Assembly (NCBI RefSeq): GCF_014837165.1
Contig: NZ_JACSPM010000002.1
Span: forward strand, 434,001 to 498,000
Reading direction: 5' to 3'
Length of the DNA: 64,000 bases
Origin: Microbacterium gallinarum
GTDB lineage: Bacteria > Actinomycetota > Actinomycetes > Actinomycetales > Microbacteriaceae
The translations under genes were made by a program, and so were the position numbers. Shown here in pieces: positions 17,979 through 26,832 of the stretch. Under the pieces are notes generated by a model. It did no database searches. It saw nothing but the letters and a program-made list of their open reading frames with translations, and was not told the origin of the DNA. Numbering within the stretch: position 1 is the first letter of the stretch; each line of letters starts with the position of its first letter.

Positions 17979-18923
17979 GTGCGCCTCGGAGTCCTCGACA
18001 TCGGATCCAACACCGTCCACCTGCTCGTCGCCGATGTCCGGCCGGGCGGCCGTCCGCTCGCGACGACGAGCCGGCGGACGGTCCTGCGCCTGATGCGCTA
18101 CCTCGGTCCCGCCGGGGAGATCACGCAGGAGGGCGTCGACGCACTCGTCGCGGCCGTGGCCGACGCGCGACGGGTCGCAGCATCCGAGAATGTCGACGAA
18201 CTGCTTGCGACGGCCACGTCGGCGGTCCGAGAGGCAGCCAATGGGCCGGAGGTGATCGCCCTCATCGAGGACGCTCTCGGCCAGCCGCTGCAGGTGCTCG
18301 GCGGCGAGACCGAGGCACGGTACACCTTCCTCGCCGTTCGCCGCTGGTTCGGCTGGGCGGCCGGCCAGATCCTGCTCTTCGACATCGGCGGCGGCTCGCT
18401 CGAGATCGCCGCCGGTCCCGACGAGCTGCCCGAGGCCGCGGCATCCGTCCCCCTCGGCGCCGGTCGCATGACCGTGGAGTTCCTGCCGCACGACCCGCCG
18501 GGCGAGGAATCGGTCGAGCGGCTGCGCGCGCACGCCCGCGCCACGCTCGCACCGGTCGCCGAGACGTTCGGGCGGCTCGCGCACCCCGATCACGTCGTCG
18601 GCTCGTCGAAGGCGATCCGCTCCCTCGCCAAGCTCGTCGGCTATCCGGTGCCCGGCTGGTCGGGAATCGAGCGGATGCTGCTCCCCCGCGCCTCGCTCGG
18701 CTCGTGGATCCCTCGCCTGGCGAAGATCCCCGCGTCCGCGCGCCAGGAGCTGCCGGGCATCACCCCCGACCGCACGTTCCAGATCGTGGCGGGCGCGGTC
18801 GTCCTGCACGAAGCCATGCACGCGCTCGACGTCGACGAGCTCGAGGTCTCGCCGTGGGCCCTCCGCGAGGGCGTGCTGCTGCGCTACATCGAGTCGCTCT
18901 CGTGGAGCACGCCGGCGCCCTGA
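17979..18923 (+). CDS. Ppx/GppA family phosphatase
   Basis: 314 residues from the GTG at 17979, which starts the conserved LGVLDIGSNTVHLLVADV. Further ASKHA motifs are ATSAVREAANGPEV, FDIGGGSLEIAAG and SVPLGAGRMTVEFL. Family members hydrolyse inorganic polyphosphate from the end or convert pppGpp to ppGpp; actinobacterial short forms like this are usually exopolyphosphatases. Cytoplasmic. It is divergent from the peptidase across a 227-bp intergenic stretch and is closed by a strong terminator. Confidence 0.88.
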   Translation: MRLGVLDIGSNTVHLLVADVRPGGRPLATTSRRTVLRLMRYLGPAGEITQEGVDALVAAVADARRVAASENVDELLATATSAVREAANGPEVIALIEDALGQPLQVLGGETEARYTFLAVRRWFGWAAGQILLFDIGGGSLEIAAGPDELPEAAASVPLGAGRMTVEFLPHDPPGEESVERLRAHARATLAPVAETFGRLAHPDHVVGSSKAIRSLAKLVGYPVPGWSGIERMLLPRASLGSWIPRLAKIPASARQELPGITPDRTFQIVAGAVVLHEAMHALDVDELEVSPWALREGVLLRYIESLSWSTPAP

Positions 18924-18935
18924 CGCGAAGACCAC

Positions 18936-18967
18936 GAGAGCCCCGCCTTTCGGAAGGCGGGGCTCTC
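18936..18967. terminator. bidirectional intrinsic terminator
   Basis: Perfect 14-bp stem (GAGAGCCCCGCCTT / AAGGCGGGGCTCTC) with a TCGG loop, between the convergent Ppx/GppA gene and glmM. Confidence 0.85.
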
Positions 18968-18993
18968 TGTGGTGCGAATCAGCGCGCGGGGTA

Positions 18994-20352
18994 TCAGAGC
19001 GCGAGACGCTCGCGGACGACGTCGGCGAGCCGCTCGGCGTGCGCGCGGGCGTCCTCGGCGGAGGCCGCCTCGACCATGACGCGCACGAGCGGCTCTGTGC
19101 CCGATGGACGCAGCAGCACACGGCCGGAGTCGCCGAGTTCCGCGACCGACCGGGCGACGGCATCCGACACGCCTTCGTCGCTGTTCGCGCGCGAACGGTC
19201 GACGCCCGTGACGTTGAGGAGAATCTGCGGGAACACGGTCATGACCGACGCGAGTTCCGCGAGCGATTTCTTCTGCCGCGCCATCTCGGCGAGGAGGTGC
19301 AGGCCCGTCAGCAGTCCGTCGCCCGTCGTGGCGAACTCGCTCATGATGACGTGGCCGGACTGCTCGCCGCCGAGCGAGAAGCCGCCTTCGTTCATGCGTT
19401 CCAGCACGTAGCGATCTCCGACGGAGGTCTGCTCCACCCGGATGCCGTTCGCGGCCATCGCACGGTGCAGCCCGAGGTTGCTCATCACGGTGGCGACGAG
19501 CGTGTCGTCGGCCAGCGCTCCGCGCTCCTTCATCGCCACGGCGAGGATCGCCATGATCTGGTCGCCGTCGACGACGCGGCCATCGGCGTCGACCGCGAGG
19601 CAGCGGTCGGCGTCGCCGTCATGGGCGATTCCTACATCGGCGCCGTGCGCGAGGACGGCCTCGGCGAGCTTGTCGAGGTGCGTCGACCCGACGCCGTCAT
19701 TGATGTTCAGGCCGTCGGGATCGGCGCCGATCACGGTGACCTGAGCGCCGGCGTCGCGGAACGTCTCGGGCGAGACGCCCGACGCCGCGCCGTGCGCGCA
19801 GTCGAGCACGACGTGGATGCCGTCGAGCCGGTGCGGAAGCGACCCGAGCAGGTGCACGACGTAACGGTCTTCGGCATCGGCGAAGCGCCGGATGCGGCCG
19901 ACTCCGGCGCCCGTGGGCTGCAGCTTCGGCCCGGCCATGGCGTGCTCGATGCGCTCCTCGACCACGTCGGGAAGCTTCACGCCGCCGCGGGCGAAGATCT
20001 TGATGCCGTTGTCGGGCGCGGGATTGTGGGATGCCGAGACCATGACGCCGAAGTCGGCGTCCATGTCGGCGATCAGGAATGCGGTCGCCGGGGTGGGCAG
20101 CACGCCGGCGTCGAGGACGTCGACGCCTGACGAGGCAAGGCCCGCCTCGACCGCAGCGGAGAGGAACTCTCCCGACACGCGAGGATCCCGCGCGACCACC
20201 GCGGTGATGCGTTTGCCGGCGGCGCGCCGCGCGTCGGCGGAACGGCCCTGGCCCAGGACGACGGCAGTCGCCTGGGCCAGGGACAGTGCAAGATCGGCGG
20301 TGAGGGGGCCGTTGGCCAGCCCCCTCACCCCATCCGTGCCAAAGATCGGCAT
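18994..20352 (-). CDS. glmM: phosphoglucosamine mutase
   Basis: 452 residues. [18 protein letters not shown] is the family N-terminus. The phosphoserine active site is [17 protein letters not shown], the metal loop [13 protein letters not shown] (DGDAD), the sugar loop GGEQSGHVI, and the phosphate site [13 protein letters not shown]. It converts glucosamine-6-P to glucosamine-1-P after GlmS. Directly downstream of rpsI on the same strand (16-bp gap), so it is probably co-transcribed with rplM-rpsI as in many actinobacteria. Confidence 0.97.
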   Translation of the reverse strand: MPIFGTDGVRGLANGPLTADLALSLAQATAVVLGQGRSADARRAAGKRITAVVARDPRVSGEFLSAAVEAGLASSGVDVLDAGVLPTPATAFLIADMDADFGVMVSASHNPAPDNGIKIFARGGVKLPDVVEERIEHAMAGPKLQPTGAGVGRIRRFADAEDRYVVHLLGSLPHRLDGIHVVLDCAHGAASGVSPETFRDAGAQVTVIGADPDGLNINDGVGSTHLDKLAEAVLAHGADVGIAHDGDADRCLAVDADGRVVDGDQIMAILAVAMKERGALADDTLVATVMSNLGLHRAMAANGIRVEQTSVGDRYVLERMNEGGFSLGGEQSGHVIMSEFATTGDGLLTGLHLLAEMARQKKSLAELASVMTVFPQILLNVTGVDRSRANSDEGVSDAVARSVAELGDSGRVLLRPSGTEPLVRVMVEAASAEDARAHAERLADVVRERLAL

Positions 20353-20368
20353 GCGGTGGAGAAGCCGA

Positions 20369-20845
20369 TCAGCGCTTCGAGTACTGAGGCGCCTTGCGGG
20401 CCTTCTTGAGACCGGCCTTCTTGCGCTCGATGACGCGGGCGTCGCGCGAGAGGAAGCCGGCCTTCTTGAGGGTCGGGCGGTTGTTCTCGGCGTCGATCTC
20501 GTTCAGCGCACGGGCGATGCCGAGACGCAGCGCGCCGGCCTGACCCGAGGGGCCGCCACCCGAGATGCGGACGATGACGTCGTACGCGCCGGTGAGGTTG
20601 AGCACCGTGAACGGGTCAGTGATCAGCTGCTGGTGCAGCTTGTTCGGGAAGTAGTCCTCGAACTCGCGTCCGTTGACGGTGATGACGCCGGAGCCCGGGA
20701 TGAGGCGCACGCGGGCGATGGCCTGCTTGCGGCGTCCGACGGCTGCGCCGGGAACCGAGAGCACGGGGCGCTCGGCTGCTGCGGTCGCGGTCTCGTCGAC
20801 CTGGGTCTCGGTCGAGTAGCTGGTGGGTTCTTCGATGTTCGCCAC
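20369..20845 (-). CDS. rpsI: 30S ribosomal protein S9
   Basis: 158 residues, GTG start. After a ~35-residue Glu/Thr-rich N-terminal extension, the domain reads [36 protein letters not shown] and the universal tail [18 protein letters not shown] that reaches the tRNA in the P site. It follows rplM in the classical L13-S9 operon. Confidence 0.98.
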   Translation of the reverse strand: MANIEEPTSYSTETQVDETATAAAERPVLSVPGAAVGRRKQAIARVRLIPGSGVITVNGREFEDYFPNKLHQQLITDPFTVLNLTGAYDVIVRISGGGPSGQAGALRLGIARALNEIDAENNRPTLKKAGFLSRDARVIERKKAGLKKARKAPQYSKR

Positions 20846-20871
20846 GAGTGTGTCCTTAGTCTGTACGGCGC

Positions 20872-21318
20872 TTACTGGGCGACCTGGTCGAGGGTGTACG
20901 TCTTGGGCAGCTGCGCACCGTGGGGGTGCTCGGCGCCGCGGTAGACCTTCAGCTTGCGCAGCTGCTGTGCGCCCAGGCTGTTCTTGGGGAGCATGCCGCG
21001 GACGGCCTTCTCGACAGCGCGCTCGGGGTTCTTGGTGAGGAGCTCTTCGTACGTGACCGACGACAGCCCGCCCGGGTAGCCCGAGTGGCGGTACGCCTTC
21101 TTCTTCTGGAGCTTCTGACCGGTGAGGGCGACCTTGTCGGCGTTGATGATGATGACGAAGTCACCGGTGTCGACGTGGTTCGCGAACGTGGGCTTGTGCT
21201 TGCCGCGGAGGAGGCGAGCCGCGTGCGAGGCGAGGCGACCGAGGACGACATCAGTCGCGTCGATGACCAGCCACTCGCGCTGGATCTCGCCAGTCTTGGG
21301 GGTGTAAGTGCGCGTCAC
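20872..21318 (-). CDS. rplM: 50S ribosomal protein L13
   Basis: 148 residues from the GTG at 21318, matching the usual length; longer in-frame starts would read through repeat [32 protein letters not shown] and the C-terminal [20 protein letters not shown] are L13 signatures. First gene of the rplM-rpsI(-glmM) operon. A promoter about 140 bp upstream leaves a long untranslated leader. Confidence 0.97.
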   Translation of the reverse strand: MTRTYTPKTGEIQREWLVIDATDVVLGRLASHAARLLRGKHKPTFANHVDTGDFVIIINADKVALTGQKLQKKKAYRHSGYPGGLSSVTYEELLTKNPERAVEKAVRGMLPKNSLGAQQLRKLKVYRGAEHPHGAQLPKTYTLDQVAQ

Positions 21319-21460
21319 AGTAGTGCTGCTTTCTTGATTCGAACGGAGGTGTTCGTGAATCCCACTCCGGGGTGGTTCTTCCGGCCGAGGGCCGAGGAAC
21401 ACGCCAGTGGAGGGCTCACGTTCGTGGTGCCGGGTCAGCTGAGCCGCACACCAAAGATCA

Positions 21461-21489
21461 ATACTACGACACGCGGATGCCTCGGCCAA
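21461..21489 (-). promoter_or_regulatory. putative rplM promoter
   Basis: On the minus strand TTGGCC (complement of 21484-21489) and TAGTAT (complement of 21461-21466) are 17 bp apart, about 140 bp upstream of the rplM GTG. The short A/T-rich patch here stands out from its surroundings. Confidence 0.45.
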
Positions 21490-21498
21490 ACCGGCCTC

Positions 21499-21635
21499 CG
21501 GGTCGTGAGCGGGCGAGCGCCCCGGGTCGTTGAGCGAGTGAGCACCCCGGGTCGTTGAGCGGGCGAGCGCCTCGGGTCGTTGAGCGGGCGAGCGCCCCCG
21601 GGTCGTTGAGCGAGCGAAGTGAGACGAAACGCCCC
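21499..21635 (+). repeat. tandem array of a dispersed GGGTCGTTGAGCGA repeat
   Basis: Five head-to-tail units of about 23-36 bp begin near 21499, 21522, 21547, 21573 and 21600. Each starts CGGGTCGT(T)GAGCG. The last is the longest and continues GCGAAGTGAGACGAAACG. The same unit occurs at 44465-44526. No coding potential is inferred. The 21319-21807 interval (489 bp) otherwise holds the rplM promoter and the leader of the next gene. Confidence 0.85.
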
Positions 21636-21679
21636 TGCCCCGCTCCCCTCTCACCCCCGAACGCCCCATCTCCGCCTGG

Positions 21680-21804
21680 TATCCTGGAAACCGTTCTCAC
21701 CGAAAAGGGCGACCCCAACCGCGCGCCCGCGGCAGGTTGGGATTCTTACGGGAGATGATCTGTACGTGACAGTTCGCGACCAGCGCGCGCACAACGGGCT
21801 CTGA
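21680..21804 (+). promoter_or_regulatory. 5' leader of the priming transferase gene
   Basis: TATCCT at 21680-21685 is a possible -10, with no convincing -35. CCCAACC (21714-21720) and GGTTGGG (21735-21741) form a perfect 7-bp stem in the leader. A 12-codon frame (GTG at 21766, reading VTVRDQRAHNGL) stops four bases before the ATG at 21808 and could be a coupled leader peptide. All are weak individually. Confidence 0.3.
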
Positions 21805-21807
21805 GCC

Positions 21808-23334
21808 ATGGCTATCGACGAGCGACCCCCGGCTCCGCACCGCCCTTCTCTTGACGGGTTGACCGCACCTCAGCCGACTCGATTTCCCACCCCTGCTGCG
21901 CGGGTACGGCGCTGGCAGCGACTCTTTGCCACCCTGCTCTCGATCACCGACACGCTCGTGATCATGCTCGCCGTGTTCACAGCGCAGTTCATCCGCTTCG
22001 GTTTCGTGGGCGAAAGCCTTGTCCTCCCAGGCATCCGCAACGCAGACGTCGGAGTGGCTTATACGATCGTGTCGATCGTGATGATCGCCGGGTGGGCGCT
22101 GTCACTACGCCTTTTCGGCACCCGCGACTACAAGATCATCGGAACGGGCGTCGTCGAATACAAGCGCGTCACCAACGCGACGTTCGCTTTCTTCGGGCTC
22201 TTCGCCATCCTTGCGTTCGCCCTTCAGGCGCAGATCGGGCGCGCCTACCTTCTCATCGCCCTTCCCCTTGGCTGGCTGTTGCTGATGGTCAGCCGCTGGC
22301 TGTGGCGCAAATGGCTCATCGGGCGACGTCGTCGGGGGCGCCTGCTCAGTCACGCAGTGCTGGTCGGTGATCGCGCGAGCTCACTGCACGTCGCGCAGCA
22401 GATTCAGCGTGATCCCGGCTGCGGCCTCGAGATCGTCGGCGCGATAACCGAGCGCGGCAACACCGACCATGCCCTGTCGGATCGCGTCCCGGTGCTCGGG
22501 GACTGGAATCACCTCCTGGAGGTGGTCGATAAGGCGCGGGCGGACACCGTCATCATCACCGGAAATCACACGCTCAAGCCCCGCCACCTACGCGAGCTGG
22601 GCTGGGGCCTCGAAGAGCGCAAGGCGAACCTGATCGTTGCCCCCGCGCTCACCGATATCGCCGGCCCGCGCATCCACTCGACCCCCGTCGCCGGCCTGCC
22701 GCTCATCCACGTGGACTACCCTGAGTTCACCGGCGTGCGGTTGGCCCTCAAGCGGGCGTCCGACGTGGTGGTGAGCGGGTTGGCGCTTGTCCTTCTCTCG
22801 CCCGTGTTCCTCGTTCTCTCGGTCGTCGTGCGATCGACGAGCACGGGCCCCGCCTTCTTCCGGCAGGAACGAGTCGGCTTGCATGGCAAGCCTTTCCGCA
22901 TGCTGAAGTTCCGCACGATGGTGGCAGATGCCGAGCAGCAACTCTCGTCCTTGCTTGATGCTTCCGAAGGCAATGGCGTGCTGTTCAAGATGCGCAACGA
23001 TCCCCGCATCACGCCGGTCGGGCGTTTCCTTCGCCGGTACAGCATCGACGAACTGCCCCAGCTCTGGAACGTGTTCAAAGGTGACATGTCGCTCGTCGGC
23101 CCCCGCCCGCCACTGGCGAGCGAGGTCGAATCCTATGAGCGTTGGGTGCACCGACGTCTGCTCGTGAAGCCCGGCATCACCGGACTTTGGCAAGTCAGCG
23201 GTCGCAGCGATCTATCCTGGGAAGACAGCATCCGCCTGGACCTCTACTACGTGGAGAACTGGTCCGTCACGACGGACCTTGTGATTCTGTGGCGGACGGT
23301 CAAAGCTGTCGTCGCCACGAGGGGCGCATACTGA
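21808..23334 (+). CDS. polyprenyl-phosphate glycosyl-1-phosphate transferase (EPS priming enzyme)
   Basis: 508 residues. The N-terminal half has about four membrane helices and a CoA-binding-like/Rossmann segment (LLSHAVLVGDRASSLHVAQQ). The C-terminal bacterial sugar transferase domain has a membrane helix (VVSGLALVLLSPVFLVLSVV), then FRQERVGLHGKPFRMLKFRTM, PVGRFLRRYSIDELPQLWNV and LVGPRPPL. It loads the first sugar-1-phosphate onto undecaprenyl phosphate to begin the repeat unit. The initial sugar (glucose or galactose type) cannot be read from the sequence. It opens the capsule locus; the genes after it are on the other strand. Confidence 0.92.
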   Translation: MAIDERPPAPHRPSLDGLTAPQPTRFPTPAARVRRWQRLFATLLSITDTLVIMLAVFTAQFIRFGFVGESLVLPGIRNADVGVAYTIVSIVMIAGWALSLRLFGTRDYKIIGTGVVEYKRVTNATFAFFGLFAILAFALQAQIGRAYLLIALPLGWLLLMVSRWLWRKWLIGRRRRGRLLSHAVLVGDRASSLHVAQQIQRDPGCGLEIVGAITERGNTDHALSDRVPVLGDWNHLLEVVDKARADTVIITGNHTLKPRHLRELGWGLEERKANLIVAPALTDIAGPRIHSTPVAGLPLIHVDYPEFTGVRLALKRASDVVVSGLALVLLSPVFLVLSVVVRSTSTGPAFFRQERVGLHGKPFRMLKFRTMVADAEQQLSSLLDASEGNGVLFKMRNDPRITPVGRFLRRYSIDELPQLWNVFKGDMSLVGPRPPLASEVESYERWVHRRLLVKPGITGLWQVSGRSDLSWEDSIRLDLYYVENWSVTTDLVILWRTVKAVVATRGAY

Positions 23335-23346
23335 CGGCCAGGTGGT

Positions 23347-23414
23347 GTGGCGCCCTGGACCTTGGCAATAGATGCGTGCTCCGCACGCACAACTCCTCAG
23401 GAATGGGGCGCCAC
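23347..23414. terminator. nested inverted repeat between convergent genes
   Basis: The outer arms GTGGCGCCC (23347-23355) and GGGCGCCAC (23406-23414) enclose an inner hairpin, GCGTGC-TCC-GCACGC (23374-23388). The right outer arm lies inside the last codons of the polymerase gene. A termination role is inferred from its convergent position; there is no U-tract. Confidence 0.45.
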
Positions 23415-24665
23415 AACGCGCTCGGGGCGAAGTAGGGTCACGAAGGCGATGAGCAGAACCGGAAGCAACCACGGTCGCTGATACAGCTGCGGCCCCGAAA
23501 GCGCGCCGATCCACGCAGCTGATGCTGAAGCTACCATCGCTACATCGCCACGAAACGTCACTCGTCGCCGGGCAATAGATGTTGCCCCCGACACCCCGGA
23601 CAGCAGGAGGAGCAGGTAAGGCGCCACCAGGAGGGCGCCGCCAGCAACCGCGGCGTAGACGAAGACGTTGTGCGGATGCAGGTTTCCAAGCACTATTGTC
23701 GCCTCGTTCGTTAGCCCGTGGCCAACGAGCGGACTCTCCAAGAAACGCTCGAAGCCGAGCGTTATTGTGGCGATGCGCGACGCGAGCGTATTCGCTGAGT
23801 CGTAGGCGACCGCGCCGTAATCCAACGGCAAGGCGCCGAACTGCTCAACGACCTTGGATAACAAGCGCAATCCTACGGTCGAGAGAGACATCACCCACAC
23901 CCCTGCCGCTGCAACGATCGCCATCCAGACGATGAGCAAGAACCGGCGCGCGACCACAGCCCCGACGGCGACGGCAACTAGCCAGGCGACCAGGCCGGTC
24001 GCCGCTTCTGCCCGCAAGATGGCGCTAAGCATCAGTGACGCGAGGGCCAAGAACACGATCCGAACGTGCGGAGTCTTTACCGGGGCGAAGATCGCAATCA
24101 CGGCGCCGACCGCGAGGGTACCGCCAACCTCGACCGGATGGCCGGCCAACCCGAAATATCGACCGTTGATCTGATCGGGAAGAACCCACACGCTCCCTGC
24201 CAACACGGCGCAGCCGGCGGTAAACGCCAGCAGCACCGTCCACGCTTGTCCTGTAACCAGGACTGTCACCCCAGCAACCACGATCATCGCAACGACGGTC
24301 ACTATCAGCACGCTGAACTGGGACAGCGACGTAGCAGAGTTCGCGGTCTGCGCCGAACTGGCGACGGCCACCAGCACCAACCAATAGGAGGCGACGGCTA
24401 GCGCGACGGTGACGACGAGTGCGCCGCGACCTCCGATCATCCATCCACCCACCAGGCAGAAGAATGCACACGCGACAAGCAGCCCGGTCTGCCCGAGAAT
24501 CGGTATCGGCATTTCGGTCAACGGCGATACAAACGCGGCAATTGCTGCAGAAGTCAGTACAAGCGTCCGAGTTGCGGCTGTTCTTTGCATCTGCCGTTCA
24601 CCGCGCTCCGTTGGGACTCGGAAATTGGTGGCGGCGTCCACGCTACGGCTCAATCCCGTGCGCAT
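23397..24665 (-). CDS. O-antigen ligase/Wzy-like polysaccharide polymerase
   Basis: 422 residues with about ten to twelve hydrophobic helices and a larger periplasmic-type loop (ISTVGLRLLSKVVEQFG... to FLESPLVGHGLTNEATIV). LVGHGLTNE followed by HPHNVFVYAAVAGG is the Wzy_C/O-antigen ligase motif. It probably joins lipid-linked repeat units outside the membrane. The ATG at 24665 has AAGG 7 nt upstream but overlaps the preceding gene by 23 bp; an alternative is the ATG at 24590. No close sequence identity is claimed: this class is recognised by topology. Confidence 0.78.
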   Translation of the reverse strand: MRTGLSRSVDAATNFRVPTERGERQMQRTAATRTLVLTSAAIAAFVSPLTEMPIPILGQTGLLVACAFFCLVGGWMIGGRGALVVTVALAVASYWLVLVAVASSAQTANSATSLSQFSVLIVTVVAMIVVAGVTVLVTGQAWTVLLAFTAGCAVLAGSVWVLPDQINGRYFGLAGHPVEVGGTLAVGAVIAIFAPVKTPHVRIVFLALASLMLSAILRAEAATGLVAWLVAVAVGAVVARRFLLIVWMAIVAAAGVWVMSLSTVGLRLLSKVVEQFGALPLDYGAVAYDSANTLASRIATITLGFERFLESPLVGHGLTNEATIVLGNLHPHNVFVYAAVAGGALLVAPYLLLLLSGVSGATSIARRRVTFRGDVAMVASASAAWIGALSGPQLYQRPWLLPVLLIAFVTLLRPERVVAPHS

Positions 24666-25539
24666 GTCCGCGCCTTAAGTTCGCAACTCGTCGCAACCGC
24701 GCCCTCGCAAGCTGCAAGTACAGCCGAGGGCTTGTCGCGATCGATTGCGCGCCCAGCCACACGCGTGCGACACCTTTCGTTCCCATCGCGCGTCTGAACT
24801 TGACCAGCGCTCTGAGATCAGCTGGCGTTCGCTCCGCGATGTCTATCCCTGCGAGCTCGGCGTAGTGCCTCCGAATCAATTCAGCAGCTTCGAGACTCCG
24901 CAATGGATATTGATCGGACTTGCCACCTACTGTGCTGTAAACACAGACACGCGACTCGAGCGTCGCGATTCGGGAGAGCATGGTCCCGCGAACCAGGGTC
25001 TCGAAGTCCTCGGCCCACCGCGGCTCCAGCGCGGGCATCGGATTCGCGAACACTTCTCTCAGCACCGCGGTCCGCCATATCACGGCGCCAGGCGGAGCCG
25101 GCGCGTGCCCTCGACGGACCAAGGCCCTAAGCGTGACTCCCTCGGGCCACAACGGCACATCCTGGGTTGCGGACACGCCGCCCGTGTTGCGGACGTATTG
25201 ACCCACTACGGCGCCTAGCGTTTCATCACTGGCAAGCAGACCGCACGCAATCTCGGCTCCCTCGCGTACCAGACGATCGTCCGCATCGAGCAACACGACA
25301 TACTCACTGTCGACGGAGCGAAGGCCTCGCCGCCTCGCCGCGGTTGCACCCGCGTTTTGCTGCGTCAGCACATCCGCTCCGGCCGACCAGGCAACCTGAG
25401 CGGTTCCGTCGACGGAGCCATCGTCGACTACGACAACCTTACTCGCGCCCGCGAGGAGGCCGCTCTGTATCGCGCCAGCAAGTGTTGCCTCCGCGTTAAA
25501 TGCTGGGATCACGACCGTAAGGGTCCCCCGATCACTCAT
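24643..25539 (-). CDS. glycosyltransferase family 2
   Basis: 298 residues from the ATG at 25539, which overlaps the acyltransferase stop (ATGAGTGA); a TTG at 25560 is possible. The GT-A fold shows LTVVIPAFNAEATLAGAI, VVVVDDGSVDGTA (first Asp pair), QQNAGATAARRRGL and the DxD motif VVLLDADDRLV. PRWAEDFETLVR is the acidic catalytic region. The C-terminal ~50 residues are Arg-rich (LQLARARLRRVANLRRGHA) and could be a membrane-surface helix. Sugar specificity unknown. Confidence 0.87.
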   Translation of the reverse strand: MSDRGTLTVVIPAFNAEATLAGAIQSGLLAGASKVVVVDDGSVDGTAQVAWSAGADVLTQQNAGATAARRRGLRSVDSEYVVLLDADDRLVREGAEIACGLLASDETLGAVVGQYVRNTGGVSATQDVPLWPEGVTLRALVRRGHAPAPPGAVIWRTAVLREVFANPMPALEPRWAEDFETLVRGTMLSRIATLESRVCVYSTVGGKSDQYPLRSLEAAELIRRHYAELAGIDIAERTPADLRALVKFRRAMGTKGVARVWLGAQSIATSPRLYLQLARARLRRVANLRRGHAHGIEP

Positions 25540-26062
25540 CGTGGATTCCAACGTTGCCAATCAGCCGCGCAGGAATCCCGACGGCAGTCATCCCCTCTCC
25601 GACGTCGCACATGACGACGGAGAGTGCGCCAATCCGCGCGTCGTTTGCGATTTGTACGTCACCGAGCACCTGCGCGTACGCGCCGAACTCCACGCGGTCC
25701 CCGACGGTCGGCACATCGAAGTCGGAGACCCTAGTGCCGATGGTAACGCCCTGTCGGAGCGTGCAACCCGCGCCCAATCTAGCCTGCGGGTTGATGATGA
25801 TTCCTCCGAAGTGATGAATCATTAGGCCAGGGCCGATAGTTACACTGCGCGGGATATCTATCCCGGTTGCGAGGCGCACGACAGAGTAGAGGGTGTAGTA
25901 GATGGCGTGGACAACGGGGCGCAAGGGAAGTGGCGCCGATCGCGTCCATCGGCCGAATCGGTACACCGCGATCGCCCACAACGCAGGTTGTTGCACCCAC
26001 GCCCAACGCCCGTACCGCGCGCGATCGGCGCGAAGGTGCCCGCGCTCGTGCGCACGACTCAT
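25532..26062 (-). CDS. serine-O-acetyltransferase-like left-handed beta-helix acyltransferase
   Basis: 176 residues. An N-terminal helical part (QQPALWAIAVYRFGRW) precedes hexapeptide-repeat coils: GIDIPRSVTIGPGLMIHHFG, with the catalytic-type His pair, then GAGCTLRQGVTIG and AYAQVLGDVQIANDARIGAL. The sequence resembles CysE-fold enzymes found in capsule loci (EpsC/WcaB type), which O-acetylate sugars. Within this locus an acetyl or acyl decoration of the repeat unit is more likely than cysteine synthesis. ATGA overlap with the upstream GT2 gene. Confidence 0.82.
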   Translation of the reverse strand: MSRAHERGHLRADRARYGRWAWVQQPALWAIAVYRFGRWTRSAPLPLRPVVHAIYYTLYSVVRLATGIDIPRSVTIGPGLMIHHFGGIIINPQARLGAGCTLRQGVTIGTRVSDFDVPTVGDRVEFGAYAQVLGDVQIANDARIGALSVVMCDVGEGMTAVGIPARLIGNVGIHDE

Positions 26063-26832
26063 GGGGTTCTCCTTGACATTGAGTACTTCACACTGGTCAC
26101 CGAGCGCGCGGCGAAGTGCCGCACTCGACTCACAAGGCGTAAGGCGAACGGGACTCCGAGGACGTCGCGCTGAACCCGCCAGGCATCGTGAGCTATCTCA
26201 CGGGATCTGGCAGTCGACAACCCGCCTACGTGAAACCTCGCGATCGGAACGTGGTGGACCGTCGCCCCGACACCGCTCGTCAGCAACCTGGCGGTGAGAT
26301 CATAGTCTGCCGCGATGGGAATGTCCCGGTATCGGAGATCCGGCAGGCGTGGGTAGACGATCGATTGGTGCGACGTCGGAAGTCCGTGCCAGATGTATGA
26401 CGGCTCACGACTCAATCGACGCTCCACGCGGGACTGATAGACGCGTTCGAAGTCGAAGAGCGCCATCTGTCCCTCTACGAGGCAGGCCGCGAGCTCGTCG
26501 TAATCATCAACGAGGCACTCGTCGCCGCCATTCAGGTACCAGATGTGATTGCCCTGCGCGCGAAGAGTGGCAGAGTTCATCGCGTTGTAGATACCGTCAT
26601 CTGGCGCGGACTCAATCTGACTCCACGGGTACGCCTCGGCGATACGACCGAGGTCAAAGCTACTGCCACCGTCCTGGACGATGCACTCTACTCTCGACCT
26701 CGCGGATCTCATCAACGAATCGAGCGAATGTAGCGTTCTTCGCAAACCCTCCTCGTCTTGATAAGTGACGGTCACCACGGACAGGCACGGAGCGGGACGG
26801 TGGCGCGACGATCCGAAGTCTCGATCACCCAC
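26059..26832 (-). CDS. glycosyltransferase family 2 (WcaE-like)
   Basis: 257 residues, GTG start overlapping the upstream GT4 gene by 8 bp. LSVVTVTYQDEEGLRRTL starts the GT-A fold, CIVQDGGSSFDL is the nucleotide site, and SAPDDGIYNAMN plus HIWYLNGGDECLV (in place of DxD) match the WcaE/colanic-acid subgroup. HQSIVYPR and ADYDLTARLL follow. It transfers one sugar of the repeat unit on the cytoplasmic side. Confidence 0.87.
   Translation of the reverse strand: MGDRDFGSSRHRPAPCLSVVTVTYQDEEGLRRTLHSLDSLMRSARSRVECIVQDGGSSFDLGRIAEAYPWSQIESAPDDGIYNAMNSATLRAQGNHIWYLNGGDECLVDDYDELAACLVEGQMALFDFERVYQSRVERRLSREPSYIWHGLPTSHQSIVYPRLPDLRYRDIPIAADYDLTARLLTSGVGATVHHVPIARFHVGGLSTARSREIAHDAWRVQRDVLGVPFALRLVSRVRHFAARSVTSVKYSMSRRTP

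Noticed and set aside
25532..26062. Cysteine-pathway serine acetyltransferase (cysE)
   Set aside because: Fold matches, but the gene overlaps capsule glycosyltransferases on both sides and no cysK is near. A capsule acyltransferase is the better call.
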